Positions 16,420 through 24,767 of a DNA stretch of 64,000 nucleotides are shown here, piece after piece. The translations under genes and the position numbers were made by a program. The notes below the pieces were generated by a model. It searched no databases, was not told the DNA's origin, and was given only the letters and a program-made list of their open reading frames with translations. Numbering within the stretch: the first letter of the stretch is position 1; each line of letters starts with the position of its first letter. Origin of the DNA: BOG-908 sp963848205 (GTDB lineage: Bacteria; Pseudomonadota; Alphaproteobacteria; Acetobacterales; Acetobacteraceae); the NCBI GenBank assembly GCA_963848205.1, contig CAWKCV010000003.1, positions 1-64,000 on the forward strand. The letters are read 5' to 3'.

Positions 16420-16764
16420 ATGCCTGACATCGTCTTCGTTTACGTGACCCATCCTGATGCCGACGCTGCCCTGGCGCTTGGACGGCGGCTGGTCGAGGAA
16501 GGTCTGGCCGCCTGTGCCAATGTCCTGTCTGGGATGAGGACCGTCTATCACTGGCGCGGACGGATCGAGGATGGAAATGAGGCCGTGATGATCTTGAAAA
16601 GCAGGGCGGATCTGACGGTGGCTCTGCAGGCGCGGATTGTCTCGGAGCACCCGTATGAGTGCCCCTGCGTGGTGATACTTCCAGTTATCGGCGGATTACC
16701 GGATTACCTGGACTGGATCTCGCACGCCTGCATTAGCCCTGATCCGACCAAAGAGCATTCGTAA
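16420..16764 (+). CDS. cutA: CutA-like divalent-cation tolerance protein
   Basis: 114 residues. It has the CutA signatures EEGLAACANVLSGMRTVYHW and EAVMILKS, and HPYECPCVVILPV near the C-terminus. CutA forms very stable trimers resembling PII signalling proteins and has been linked to copper tolerance, though its true role is unclear. It starts 12 bases after the integrase remnant and has a normal family length. Confidence 0.92.
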   Translation: MPDIVFVYVTHPDADAALALGRRLVEEGLAACANVLSGMRTVYHWRGRIEDGNEAVMILKSRADLTVALQARIVSEHPYECPCVVILPVIGGLPDYLDWISHACISPDPTKEHS

Positions 16765-16798
16765 CCCGCATACTAAATTCAGTAGTCTTCCACCCTGC

Positions 16799-17183
16799 TT
16801 AGAGTCCCAGCGCACGCTCTGCGGCGGCGATCAGATCGCTCGCCTTCAACGCAAACACGCCGCGGGCTACCCGAGCGGCCGTCCTGTCCGAAGCTCCGTC
16901 TCGCTTGGCGAGCAACGCCACCGCTACCTAAATCGCGCTGGCGCCAATTGCGGCGGCCAGGGTTATAACTTCCTTCGTTTGCGCGGCCGAAGGACATCGT
17001 CGCCTCGATGCTCTGCTCCTCCACGTTTCGGAAAGTGCGCTCCGTCGTCACAACCGCGAGGCCGCCGACGATGCGAACGGTGAACGTCGTGGCGACGAGC
17101 GGGACGGGGCGCCCGGTGCTGTTGACGGTCGCAGGGTGGGAGCAGGCGGAGAGCTTGCCCTGGGCGAAGACGTTACGCTGCAT
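16799..17183 (-). pseudogene. Remnant of a VIT-domain protein
   Basis: From an ATG at 17183, VPLVATTFTVRIVGGLAVVT followed by ERTFRNVEEQSIEATMSFG matches the first strands of a VIT (vault/inter-alpha-trypsin) domain, which normally continues as FPLP or similar. Here the frame diverges. A plausible native C-terminus (RVARGVFALKASDLIAAAER, ending ALGL and a stop at 16799) is in a different frame, with a stop between. The gene has been shortened and shifted. Such proteins usually carry a vWA domain, which is missing. Confidence 0.5.
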
Positions 17184-17227
17184 CGTTCTTGGCCTTCCTG
17201 TTGCGTATGATCGTGCTGATGACGGCC

Positions 17228-17554
17228 TCAGCCGCGTCCGCCACGTCTCGGGAAGGCTCGCGACAGCTTTCGGCCGCAGGTCTCGCATTCTACTGTGCCG
17301 CGTCCAGCGCATCGCATACACCTTACTGACTGAGTGCCGTTGCAAATTAGGCAAAGGTCAGCGACACCGATTGCCCTGCAGTAGTTGCAGTTCCGTGTTC
17401 TATTGTGAGGGTAGTGGCGTCGATTTACGGCATCCCAAACCTGCTCGGTGTAATAGATAGTTCCGTAAGCGCACCGGGAGCATGGGCCGAGCTCGGCGTC
17501 GGCTCCGACATCGCCCGAGCCTAAGCAGAAGCCGTCCCTCTCGACATCAGCCCG
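17228..17554 (-). CDS. Zinc-ribbon (CxxC-rich) protein, possibly partial
   Basis: The minus strand encodes five CxxC pairs in about 75 residues: CSRC, CNYC, CLIC, CMRC and CETC, arranged like a DnaJ-type cysteine-rich zinc domain (CAGRGTVECETCG). The start is unclear, since the upstream part overlaps the SRAP gene on the other strand. It ends just before the VIT remnant on the same strand, so the two may once have formed one locus. Function unknown. Confidence 0.4.
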   Translation of the reverse strand, partial: RADVERDGFCLGSGDVGADAELGPCSRCAYGTIYYTEQVWDAVNRRHYPHNRTRNCNYCRAIGVADLCLICNGTQSVRCMRCAGRGTVECETCGRKLSRAFPRRGGRG

Positions 17555-17583
17555 AGGGTTACCTCGTGGTAGGCTCCGACACG

Positions 17584-18264
17584 ATGTGCAACTTGTATTC
17601 GATGACCACGAACCAGCAAGCCATTCTGGACTTGGCTCGCGCGATGCGCGACACCGCTGGCAACTTGCCCGCTTTGCCAGGCATCTTCCCGGATCAACCC
17701 GCCCCTGTGGTGCGCACTGGGCCGGACGGAGTCCGTGAGCTCGCTCGGGCACGCTGGGGCATGCCGTCCCCCGCGTTCGTTCTGGCTGGCCGAACGGTGG
17801 ACCGGGGTGTAACCAACGTGCGGAACACCGAAAGTCCGCACTGGCGTCGGTGGCTCGGTCCGGCTTCCCGGTGCCTCGTGCCGTTCACCTCCTTCAGCGA
17901 AAGCGCTCGCCGCCAGGATGGAAAGTCCGAGCCGGTCTGGTTCGCCTTGGAAGACAGTCGCCCACTGGCGTTCTTCGCTGGCATCTGGACTGGGTGGACG
18001 TGCACCCGGAAGATTGCCGAAGGCGAGGTCGCTTGCGAGCTGTTCGCGTTCCTGACGACCGAACCTAACCAGGAGGTCGGCGCCGTTCACCCGAAGGCCA
18101 TGCCGGTCATCCTGACGACGCCGGACGAGCTCGATACCTGGCTGGCGGCGCCGTGGTCGGACGCACGGGGCTTGCAGAAGCCCTTGCCGGACGGCGCGCT
18201 CCGGATCGTGGCGCGCGGGGCGAAGGAGGACCCACCTCCAGCCCGGCTACCCTTGCTTGTCTGA
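17584..18264 (+). CDS. SRAP (SOS response-associated peptidase, YedK/HMCES-like)
   Basis: 226 residues from ATG 17584, chosen because Cys2 must follow the initiator (MCNLYSM). SRAP proteins crosslink to abasic sites in single-stranded DNA through Cys2 and protect them. Other active-site residues are the Asn in GVTNVRNTES, the Glu in VPFTSFSES and the His in AVHPKAMPVIL. The length is normal. It is followed with an overlap by a conserved hypothetical gene. Confidence 0.92.
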   Translation: MCNLYSMTTNQQAILDLARAMRDTAGNLPALPGIFPDQPAPVVRTGPDGVRELARARWGMPSPAFVLAGRTVDRGVTNVRNTESPHWRRWLGPASRCLVPFTSFSESARRQDGKSEPVWFALEDSRPLAFFAGIWTGWTCTRKIAEGEVACELFAFLTTEPNQEVGAVHPKAMPVILTTPDELDTWLAAPWSDARGLQKPLPDGALRIVARGAKEDPPPARLPLLV

Positions 18265-18622
18265 CGGTCACCTACGCACGCCGGATGGCCGATACTTTGT
18301 CGTCCGCGGTCGGCTCTGGCGCCTGGCGAACCCCGCGCTTCCGCCGGACGTCCACGACGCGCTCGTGCGGGAACTGATGGCGGCGCGCCGTGCCGTGCGC
18401 GATGCCCGCGGCGATCCCGAGACGTTGTCCGCGGCCCGTTCGCGGGTGGACATCGCGAAGCGAGCGCTCGGGGAACGCGGCCCCGTTTGGTGGAACGACG
18501 GTGAGCCCGACTACAATCGTCGCATGGTGGCGAACACGCCTTATGGGGCGTGGCACGCACGGCAGGTGAGCGGCCGTGATGCAGGCGAAGGTGAGGCGCC
18601 TCAAAGCACGGGAGTGGGCTAG
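18257..18622 (+). CDS. Conserved hypothetical protein
   Basis: 121 residues from a TTG at 18257 that overlaps the SRAP stop. It reads DGRYFVVRGRLWRLANPALP, ELMAARRAVRDARGD, AKRALGERGPVWWNDGEPDY and NRRMVANTP. I have the impression of a widely conserved small bacterial protein with the motif RGPVWWxDGxPDYNR, but its function is not known to me. It is basic and probably cytoplasmic. Overlap with SRAP suggests co-expression. Confidence 0.7.
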   Translation: MSDGHLRTPDGRYFVVRGRLWRLANPALPPDVHDALVRELMAARRAVRDARGDPETLSAARSRVDIAKRALGERGPVWWNDGEPDYNRRMVANTPYGAWHARQVSGRDAGEGEAPQSTGVG

Positions 18623-19128
18623 CAAGCAGGCCGGGCAGCAAACCGCGGTGGCCGTGCCCGGGCCCTTGGCTTGCTCTGAGCGCCAAGGATAGCCAGGGCG
18701 GCCGTCACAACGATGGCGTCCTCGACAAGGCCGGTCCGGGTTTGGCTGAAGCGGTGCATAGAGACCATGCGCAGGCGCCAGCCGACATACGAGGCAGCTA
18801 CTGCAGTGGAGGCTCCGACGGCGGCGCCGAGCCAACGCTGCCGCTTCGATGTCAGCGCTGCGCCCGCGACCGCCGACGTCACAAAGCGAGCCGCGAGTCC
18901 CACCGGAACGGTGCGGTCAGGCGCTGTCCTCATCTTGTCGCCTCCCAATTCCGCTGCCGCGAGGAGCACCATGGCCATGGCGACGAGAGGAGAGGCAAGG
19001 ATTCGGGGCGCGCCGCTGTCGGCGGGTAAGCCGCCGCGTGCAGCAGCAACAGAGACCGCGGCCAGCGGCGTCATGGCGCGCTGGCCGCCGACAAGGCCCA
19101 TAAGGAAGGAAGGGAGCATTTCGTTCAT
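18619..19128 (-). CDS. DUF4126-type membrane protein
   Basis: 169 residues, MNEMLPSFLMGLVGGQRAMT onward, with about four hydrophobic helices and an early GxRAMTPLA motif that fits the DUF4126 family of small inner-membrane proteins. Function unknown. Its 3' end overlaps the end of the convergent hypothetical gene by four bases. Confidence 0.7.
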   Translation of the reverse strand: MNEMLPSFLMGLVGGQRAMTPLAAVSVAAARGGLPADSGAPRILASPLVAMAMVLLAAAELGGDKMRTAPDRTVPVGLAARFVTSAVAGAALTSKRQRWLGAAVGASTAVAASYVGWRLRMVSMHRFSQTRTGLVEDAIVVTAALAILGAQSKPRARARPPRFAARPAC

Positions 19129-19188
19129 CCAAGCCGGTTCGAGGCCAGAACCTGCACCCCGCAGCCGCGGTTCCCCGGACTGGGCCCG

Positions 19189-19480
19189 CTACGGTGACTT
19201 CACCTGGATTTCGAGTAGGGCAACGGAGAGAGTGCGCCCGTTTGCGATCAGACGCCCTACGGAGAACGGCCACGAAAACCGCCGGGGCCCTGCACTCCCC
19301 GGATTGATATAGAGGACGCCGTCCTTCCACCGGAAACCGGGTTTGTGGGAGTGCCCGAAGATGACGGCCTGGAATCCCGCGGCGGCCGGATCGAGGTTTA
19401 TGTCCGCGATGTCGTGAAGCACGTAGAGCATCGCACCCCGGCCGACCTCCAGCTTGGCCTTCTGTTCGTCGGCGAAAGGC
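19189..19480 (-). pseudogene. Truncated YfcE/MJ0936-type metallophosphoesterase
   Basis: Only the C-terminal half is present: AMLYVLHDIADINLDP, VIFGHSHKPGFRWKDGVLYI and NPGSAGPRRF. The second metal-binding motif GHSH is there, but the N-terminal D-x-H and GD motifs are absent. The similarity fades near 19480, just before the convergent-looking boundary with the dipeptidase gene. This is a clear truncation, and the breakpoint probably marks the edge of the accessory region. Confidence 0.7.
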
Positions 19481-19519
19481 CGGCATGAACAGAGACAAAC
19501 ATTCGATGGTACTTGTTTA

Positions 19520-20635
19520 TCAGGCCGTGCGCCAGGTTGCCTTGAAAACGCGTTCGAAATTCTGCCCGAGCACTTTGTCAGCGATCCGGCTGGAGTAGCC
19601 GCGCTGCCTCAGTGCTGCGGATATGATGGCGTATCGGTCCGGTCGATTGAGCCCGATTACGAATGGCGGCGGTCCCTCGCCAGGTGCGCCAATGCCAGAT
19701 TTCTTGCGCCGCTCGACCGTCGCATTCCAGTCTTTCATGCTTTCGGGAGATGTGTCGAACGGCGTGATCGTACTGTCGGTTCCGATGCCCACATGATCTT
19801 CACCGCAGACGTTCAGCGCGTGGACAAGGTGGGAAAGATAGTCGTTGAGCGTCGGTTGCGCAGGCGGCGGCGCCAGGAAGCTCAACTCGTAGATACCCAC
19901 GACGCCACCTTTTAGTGCGAGCGCGCGCAACAGGAAATCGGACTTGTTGCGAGGATGGGAATGTATCGCAGCACAGCCGGCATGCGTTATTGTTATGGGT
20001 TTGCTCGAAGCCGCTATAGCGTCACTGCTGCTCAGTTCATCCGAGTGGCTTACGTCGACGGTGACGCCGACAGCGTTCATGCGCTGCACTGCCTGGCGCC
20101 CGAGCTCGGTGAGACCTGTTGAACGCGGTGCCAGCACGCCGGAGGCGAACGGCGTCGAGCGGTTGTAGCTAAGTCCCATGACAACCACGCCGGCGGAACG
20201 GAAGTGATCGATATTGTCGATCCGCCCTTCCAGCATCTCGCCGGCCTCAAAGGAATAGATGATACCGGTGAGCCTCTTTCGGTTTGCCGCAGCCAGATCG
20301 TCTATCGTTGTAACCTTCATGAACAAGTCAGGATTGATCGCGATTGCCTTTGCAAGATCCGCGATATCTGAATCAGTTTCGGCCTTGGTTCGGTTGCCGC
20401 TGCCGCCCAGTGTCAGCTTGAAGGCGGTCAGGCGCGCGGATCGAATTTGTGCCGATGTTGCTGCGTCGAGCTTCGTCGCCGGATCAATCGGCGCTACCAG
20501 GTTACCGTCGATGATAGAGGCTTGTTCGCCGGTCTCACCAGGAGGAAAATGTGCGGCAGATGTGCGGCTTCCGGATGCCACGAAAACCGAGGCCGCCGCC
20601 CCGCCAGCAAGCCCCAGGGCTTGGCGCCGCTTCAT
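19520..20635 (-). CDS. Membrane dipeptidase-like protein (peptidase M19), exported
   Basis: 371 residues with a twin-arginine-like leader MKRRQALGLAGGAAASVF, so it should act in the periplasm. M19 enzymes hydrolyse dipeptides with two zinc ions. Two His regions are present, VTVDVSHSDEL and PITITHAGCAA, and GIGTDSTI replaces the usual GSDFDG. The usual first motif D-G-H-N-D is replaced by IIDGNLVAPID, so two zinc ligands appear missing. Activity may be altered. No operon partner is obvious. Confidence 0.8.
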   Translation of the reverse strand: MKRRQALGLAGGAAASVFVASGSRTSAAHFPPGETGEQASIIDGNLVAPIDPATKLDAATSAQIRSARLTAFKLTLGGSGNRTKAETDSDIADLAKAIAINPDLFMKVTTIDDLAAANRKRLTGIIYSFEAGEMLEGRIDNIDHFRSAGVVVMGLSYNRSTPFASGVLAPRSTGLTELGRQAVQRMNAVGVTVDVSHSDELSSSDAIAASSKPITITHAGCAAIHSHPRNKSDFLLRALALKGGVVGIYELSFLAPPPAQPTLNDYLSHLVHALNVCGEDHVGIGTDSTITPFDTSPESMKDWNATVERRKKSGIGAPGEGPPPFVIGLNRPDRYAIISAALRQRGYSSRIADKVLGQNFERVFKATWRTA

Positions 20636-20932
20636 GACATGTGACTCCTGTTGTTTTTGCTAGGCACGGTTTCAGCCAGGTTCCCGTATCGCATGAACAT
20701 GGTCGGTGAACGGCGAAAACCGAAAGGAGTGATATGCCTGGCAGTCGAGATGCTGTCTTTGATCGTGATGGGTCATCCGTCAAGCGGACCCAAGGCCCGA
20801 CACGCTGCGCGCCGCTCGGTTTAGGACGGCTTTTCAAAAGGACTTAAGGTAGCGAGCGTTTCGGATTAATGGTTACTGCGGACGTTCCCCGGCCGCTAGT
20901 GGTCCTTTGCGCTTCCGCAAATGAATACGTCC
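20636..20932. other. Intergenic stretch with one doubtful small ORF
   Basis: About 297 bases between the dipeptidase start and the galactose-dehydrogenase end. A plus-strand ATG at 20734 with AAAGGAG upstream opens 37 codons to 20847 (MPGSRDAVFDRDGSSVKRTQ and on). I do not recognise it and give it little weight. No other feature is seen. Confidence 0.3.
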
Positions 20933-21883
20933 CTAAAAAGCTTTAACAAACAGTCTCTCTCCCGATAGAAAAGCATCAGCGACCAAGCACAGAGGTCTGA
21001 CATCGGCATCGCTAGCCCCGTCTCGGATCAACCTGGCGAAGTGTTCGTACATCCGTGCATACTCTTCCGCGTCGGGTGTCGTGTCGCCGTCGGGGCAAGA
21101 CATGTTGGCTCCACCATCGACCAGCGCGAGCCTGCCGGCATCCGTTTCGACGTCAATGCGCCATATCTGCTCGCCGGCCTCCCGCCAATCCAGATTCATC
21201 GTGATGTTCGTGCCGCTACTGTCAAGAAAGTCCAGTTCGGCGGCGATCGGAGCGGCCCGGTTAACAGGGAAGGCGAGTTGCGCGCGCATCACGTGGAACG
21301 GACGGGGCAGGATATGCGTGAGGATCGAAAGTGCGTTGATCCCCGGATCAAACACGCCAAGACCGCCCGGCTCCCAAATCCAATCCTGGTTTGGATGCCA
21401 GACGCGAACGTCCTCCCGCCAGATGACCGACACGCGATGGATGGCGCGCGGTGCAAGCCACAGGCGTGCAGGTTCCACGCCGGCTGCAAAACGCGAGTGC
21501 CAACCGGCGAGCAACGTGGTACCGTCGAGTGCCGCCCTGTCTCGCAAAGCCTGCACTTCGCCGACGGTGATGCCGGGTGGCTTTTCGAGCAAAACATGCA
21601 GGCATTTCTCAAGACATTGGCACGCTAGATCGTAACGGGCTTGGGGCGGTGTGCAGAGGATGGCCGCATCGATCTCCAGCCCGTCGGCAAACAGTGCGCC
21701 CAGCGTTTTGAAATGCGGCGTGCCGGCGATCCCTTCGACGATTGGTCCGACTGTCGCCGCAAGCGTGAAATCTGCGTCGGCGGCGATTGCGGGCAAATGT
21801 TGGTCGCGGGCGATCTTGCCGAGGCCGATCAAGGCAGCGCGTATCGGCTTGATGGCCTGCTTGCACGGATCTAAGGCTGCCAT
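20933..21883 (-). CDS. D-galactose/L-arabinose 1-dehydrogenase (Gfo/Idh/MocA family)
   Basis: 316 residues. The Rossmann site is AALIGLGKIARDQHLPAI, then EKPPGITVGE and AGWHSRFAAGVE, and WIWEPGGLGVFDPGINALSI. These match the Pseudomonas-type galactose 1-dehydrogenase, which oxidises the aldose to its lactone with NAD(P)+. It is divergent from the GntR regulator and the rest of the pathway. With the lactonase, dehydratase, SDR and FAH-type hydrolase downstream it should start an oxidative non-phosphorylating sugar route. The exact sugar (galactose, arabinose or fucose) cannot be fixed from sequence. Confidence 0.82.
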   Translation of the reverse strand: MAALDPCKQAIKPIRAALIGLGKIARDQHLPAIAADADFTLAATVGPIVEGIAGTPHFKTLGALFADGLEIDAAILCTPPQARYDLACQCLEKCLHVLLEKPPGITVGEVQALRDRAALDGTTLLAGWHSRFAAGVEPARLWLAPRAIHRVSVIWREDVRVWHPNQDWIWEPGGLGVFDPGINALSILTHILPRPFHVMRAQLAFPVNRAAPIAAELDFLDSSGTNITMNLDWREAGEQIWRIDVETDAGRLALVDGGANMSCPDGDTTPDAEEYARMYEHFARLIRDGASDADVRPLCLVADAFLSGERLFVKAF

Positions 21884-21902
21884 GACTTACCTCCGCATCA
21901 TT

Positions 21903-21912
21903 TACTCAGACA
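21903..21912. promoter_or_regulatory. GntR half-site in the divergent promoter
   Basis: TACTCAGACA occurs here, about 20 bases upstream of the galactose-dehydrogenase start, and again inverted at 22816-22825 upstream of the dehydratase. The core TCAGAC is also the arm of the perfect palindrome at 22851-22866. Confidence 0.5.
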
Positions 21913-21995
21913 TATTGGTTCATGCCGGGGGTGGCAACGGCGTGGTTGGCGACCCAAGCTTGCAACCTTTGGATGGCACTCGGAGGAGACGCGGC

Positions 21996-22763
21996 GTGGC
22001 CGACGATCGGCAGAACAAGGATGCGCACGACGAAGCGCCGCCGGCGGCGCGAAGCACCGGCCGGCGCTTGCGCGGCGCCGTCGCGCGTCGGCTTGGTGTG
22101 TCTATCCTGTCGGGCAAATATCCACCTGGCACGGTTCTGTCGGGTGAAATCGAGGCGTCCACGCTGCTGGATGTGTCGCGGAGCGCCTATCGCGAGGCGT
22201 TGCAGGTGCTGGCTGCCAAGGGGCTGGTTGAAAGCCGGCCCAAGACGGGCACCCGGGTGTTGCCGCGCGAGCGGTGGAACCTGCTTGATCCCGATGTGTT
22301 GGGCTGGGCATTCGAGGGTGAGCCCGACCTGGTGTTCATCCGTAATCTTTTCGAAATGCGGAGCATCGTGGAGCCCGCAGCCGCGGCACTCGCCGCGCAG
22401 CGGCGAACCCAAGCGGATCTGGCGCAGTTGCGGGCGGCCTTGGCTGGGATGACAAAACATACCCTGGCGACCGAAGCCGGCCGCGCCGCGGACCGTCACT
22501 TCCATGCCGCCATCCTGCGCGCCACCGGCAATGACGCGCTGGCCGTGCTCACCTCGAGCATCGGCGCGGCGGTCGGCTGGACCACTCTTTTGAAACAGCA
22601 TGGGCGCGCCTTGCCACGCGATCCGGTGCCAGACCATCGCCGGGTTTACCAGGCGATTTCCGCCGCGGACCCAGCCGGGGCAAGCCGCGCCATGGCAAGG
22701 CTGGTCGATTTGGCATTCAAGGACACGAGCTTGGCTCTGGAGGCTGAAGATGCACCGGGGTGA
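21996..22763 (+). CDS. FadR-type GntR-family regulator
   Basis: About 255 residues from a GTG at 21996 with GGAGGAG seven bases before it. The winged-helix N-terminus reads LGVSILSGKYPPGTVLSGEI, SRSAYREALQVLAAKGLVES and RPKTGTRVLPRE. The helical FCD ligand domain follows, with RNLFEMRSIVEPAAAALAA and the metal-site histidine region AADRHFHAAILRATGND. Such regulators sense sugar acids and repress aldonate dehydratase operons. It sits between the dehydrogenase and the dehydratase, with matching TCAGAC operators on both sides. Confidence 0.88.
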   Translation: MADDRQNKDAHDEAPPAARSTGRRLRGAVARRLGVSILSGKYPPGTVLSGEIEASTLLDVSRSAYREALQVLAAKGLVESRPKTGTRVLPRERWNLLDPDVLGWAFEGEPDLVFIRNLFEMRSIVEPAAAALAAQRRTQADLAQLRAALAGMTKHTLATEAGRAADRHFHAAILRATGNDALAVLTSSIGAAVGWTTLLKQHGRALPRDPVPDHRRVYQAISAADPAGASRAMARLVDLAFKDTSLALEAEDAPG

Positions 22764-22815
22764 TGCAGAACCAGCGAGTGACTTCCCGCAGCCTGGAGCT
22801 TGTTTCACACGCATT

Positions 22816-22866
22816 TGTCTGAGTATATTCGTGCAGAGAGCTGGTTGTTGGTCAGACCCGTCTGAC
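22816..22866. promoter_or_regulatory. GntR operator upstream of the dehydratase operon
   Basis: GTCAGACCCGTCTGAC (22851-22866) is a perfect 7-2-7 palindrome 36 bases before the dehydratase start. TGTCTGAGTA (22816-22825) is the inverted copy of the site at 21903. The shared TCAGAC arm supports one repressor, most likely the adjacent GntR protein, acting on both promoters. Confidence 0.65.
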
Positions 22867-22901
22867 ATGCCAGCCATGCCGCCCTGGTTCCGGAAGCACC
22901 C

Positions 22902-24710
22902 ATGACGCAGACGCGATCCACCTCCGGCACGGCCAAGCTGCGGTCACGCGCCTGGTTCGACAACCCGGCCAACATCGACATGACGGCGCTCTATCTTGAG
23001 CGATACCTGAATTTCGGCCTCAGCCTTGAGGAATTGCGTTGCGGCAAACCGATCATTGGTATCGCCCAAACCGGCTCGGATCTGTCCCCCTGCAACCGCC
23101 ACCATCTGGTGCTTGCGGAACGCGTGCGTGACGGCATCCGCGAAGCGGGCGGGATTGCGTTGGAGTTCCCAGTGCATCCGATCCAGGAGACCGGCAAGCG
23201 GCCGACCGCGGCACTGGACCGCAATCTTGCCTATCTTGGACTTGTTGAAGTGCTTTACGGTTATCCGCTGGACGGTGTTGTGCTGACCATCGGGTGCGAC
23301 AAGACGACGCCGGCCTGCCTGATGGCCGCCGCCACCGTGAACATCCCCGCAATAGCCCTATCAGTTGGCCCAATGCTGAACGGGTGGCACAAGGGCCAAC
23401 GCACCGGATCCGGCACGATCGTGTGGAAGGCGCGCGAGATGCTGGCAAAAGGCGAAATTGACCAGGCCGGTTTCGTGGCGCTGGTGGCTTCTTCCGCGCC
23501 CTCCACCGGTTATTGCAACACGATGGGAACGGCCACCACAATGAACGCGCTGGCTGAGGCGATGGGCATGCAGCTTCCCGGCTCGGCCGCCATTCCGGCG
23601 CCTTACCGTGACCGGCAGGAAATTGCCTATCACACCGGCAAGCGGATCGTCGGGATGGTGGACGAGGATCTCAAACCGTCTGACATCCTGACGCGGGCAT
23701 CGCTTCTGAATGCCATCGTCGTGAACTCTGCGCTTGGCGGTTCTACAAATGCGCCAATCCATCTGGCCGCCATCGCCCGCCACGCCGGGGTGGAACTATG
23801 CATTGATGATTGGCAGGCCCACGGCCACAAGGTGCCGCTGCTGGTCAATCTTCAGCCGGCGGGCAGCTATCTTGGGGAGGATTTCTACCGGGCCGGCGGC
23901 GTACCGGCCGTGGTAGCCGAACTGATGCGCCATGGCTTGATCGACGAGACAGCAATCACCGTCAACGGCCGCACCATCGGCGAGAACTGCCATGGTGCCG
24001 CCATCGAAGATAGCGACGTGATCCGGCCGTTCGAAAACCCGCTGATGCCTGACGCCGGATTCATCGTGCTGCGCGGCAATCTCTTTGAGTCTGCCATCAT
24101 GAAGACGTGCGTCATTGATGCGGCGTTCCGCGCGGAATATCTCTCGGATCCGAACGATCCTGATGCGTTTGAAGGAACCGCTTTGGTATTCGACGGGCCC
24201 GAGGATTATCATCGCCGTATCGACGATCCCGCGCTGGGAATTACGCGACGCACCTTGCTGATCATGCGTGGCACTGGGCCGATCGGCTATCCGGGCGGGG
24301 CTGAGGTGGTGAACATGCGGCCACCCGCATACTTGATTCGCGAGGGCGTGCACGCCTTGCCATGTATTGGTGATGGCCGGCAGTCAGGCACGAGTGGCTC
24401 TGCTTCCATCGTCAATGCCGCCCCGGAAGCGGCGATGGGCGGCGGGCTTGCTTTGGTTGTGACCGGCGACCGCCTGCGCATCGACCTCGGCCGCGGCCGG
24501 GCTGATATCCTGGTTTCCGATGAGGAGTTGGAGCGCAGGCGGAACGCGCTGGCGGCTGATGGCGGCTACGCCTACCCGGCTTCGCAAACTCCGTGGCAGG
24601 CCATCCAGCGCGGCTTGGTGGGGCAGTTCGACAGTGGCGCCATTCTGGAAGGTGCCGAGAAGTTCCAGAGGATTTCACAGACGGCAGGGTTGCCACGCGA
24701 CAATCATTAG
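22902..24710 (+). CDS. Sugar-acid dehydratase (IlvD/Edd family)
   Basis: 602 residues, normal for the sugar-acid branch of the family, which removes water from aldonates to give 2-keto-3-deoxy acids using an Fe-S cluster. Cluster cysteines are visible in TIGCDKTTPACL and SSAPSTGYCNTMGTATTMN. Further signatures are LGGSTNAPIHLAAIA and GDGRQSGTSGSASIVNAAPE. Arabonate, galactonate or xylonate dehydratase are all possible. It heads a plus-strand operon with lactonase, hydrolase and SDR. Confidence 0.88.
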   Translation: MTQTRSTSGTAKLRSRAWFDNPANIDMTALYLERYLNFGLSLEELRCGKPIIGIAQTGSDLSPCNRHHLVLAERVRDGIREAGGIALEFPVHPIQETGKRPTAALDRNLAYLGLVEVLYGYPLDGVVLTIGCDKTTPACLMAAATVNIPAIALSVGPMLNGWHKGQRTGSGTIVWKAREMLAKGEIDQAGFVALVASSAPSTGYCNTMGTATTMNALAEAMGMQLPGSAAIPAPYRDRQEIAYHTGKRIVGMVDEDLKPSDILTRASLLNAIVVNSALGGSTNAPIHLAAIARHAGVELCIDDWQAHGHKVPLLVNLQPAGSYLGEDFYRAGGVPAVVAELMRHGLIDETAITVNGRTIGENCHGAAIEDSDVIRPFENPLMPDAGFIVLRGNLFESAIMKTCVIDAAFRAEYLSDPNDPDAFEGTALVFDGPEDYHRRIDDPALGITRRTLLIMRGTGPIGYPGGAEVVNMRPPAYLIREGVHALPCIGDGRQSGTSGSASIVNAAPEAAMGGGLALVVTGDRLRIDLGRGRADILVSDEELERRRNALAADGGYAYPASQTPWQAIQRGLVGQFDSGAILEGAEKFQRISQTAGLPRDNH

Positions 24711-24767
24711 GCGCGAGCGACCGCTTGGGTGGGCAAAGCGGTTGCGTGACGACAAGCGAGGTTGAGA

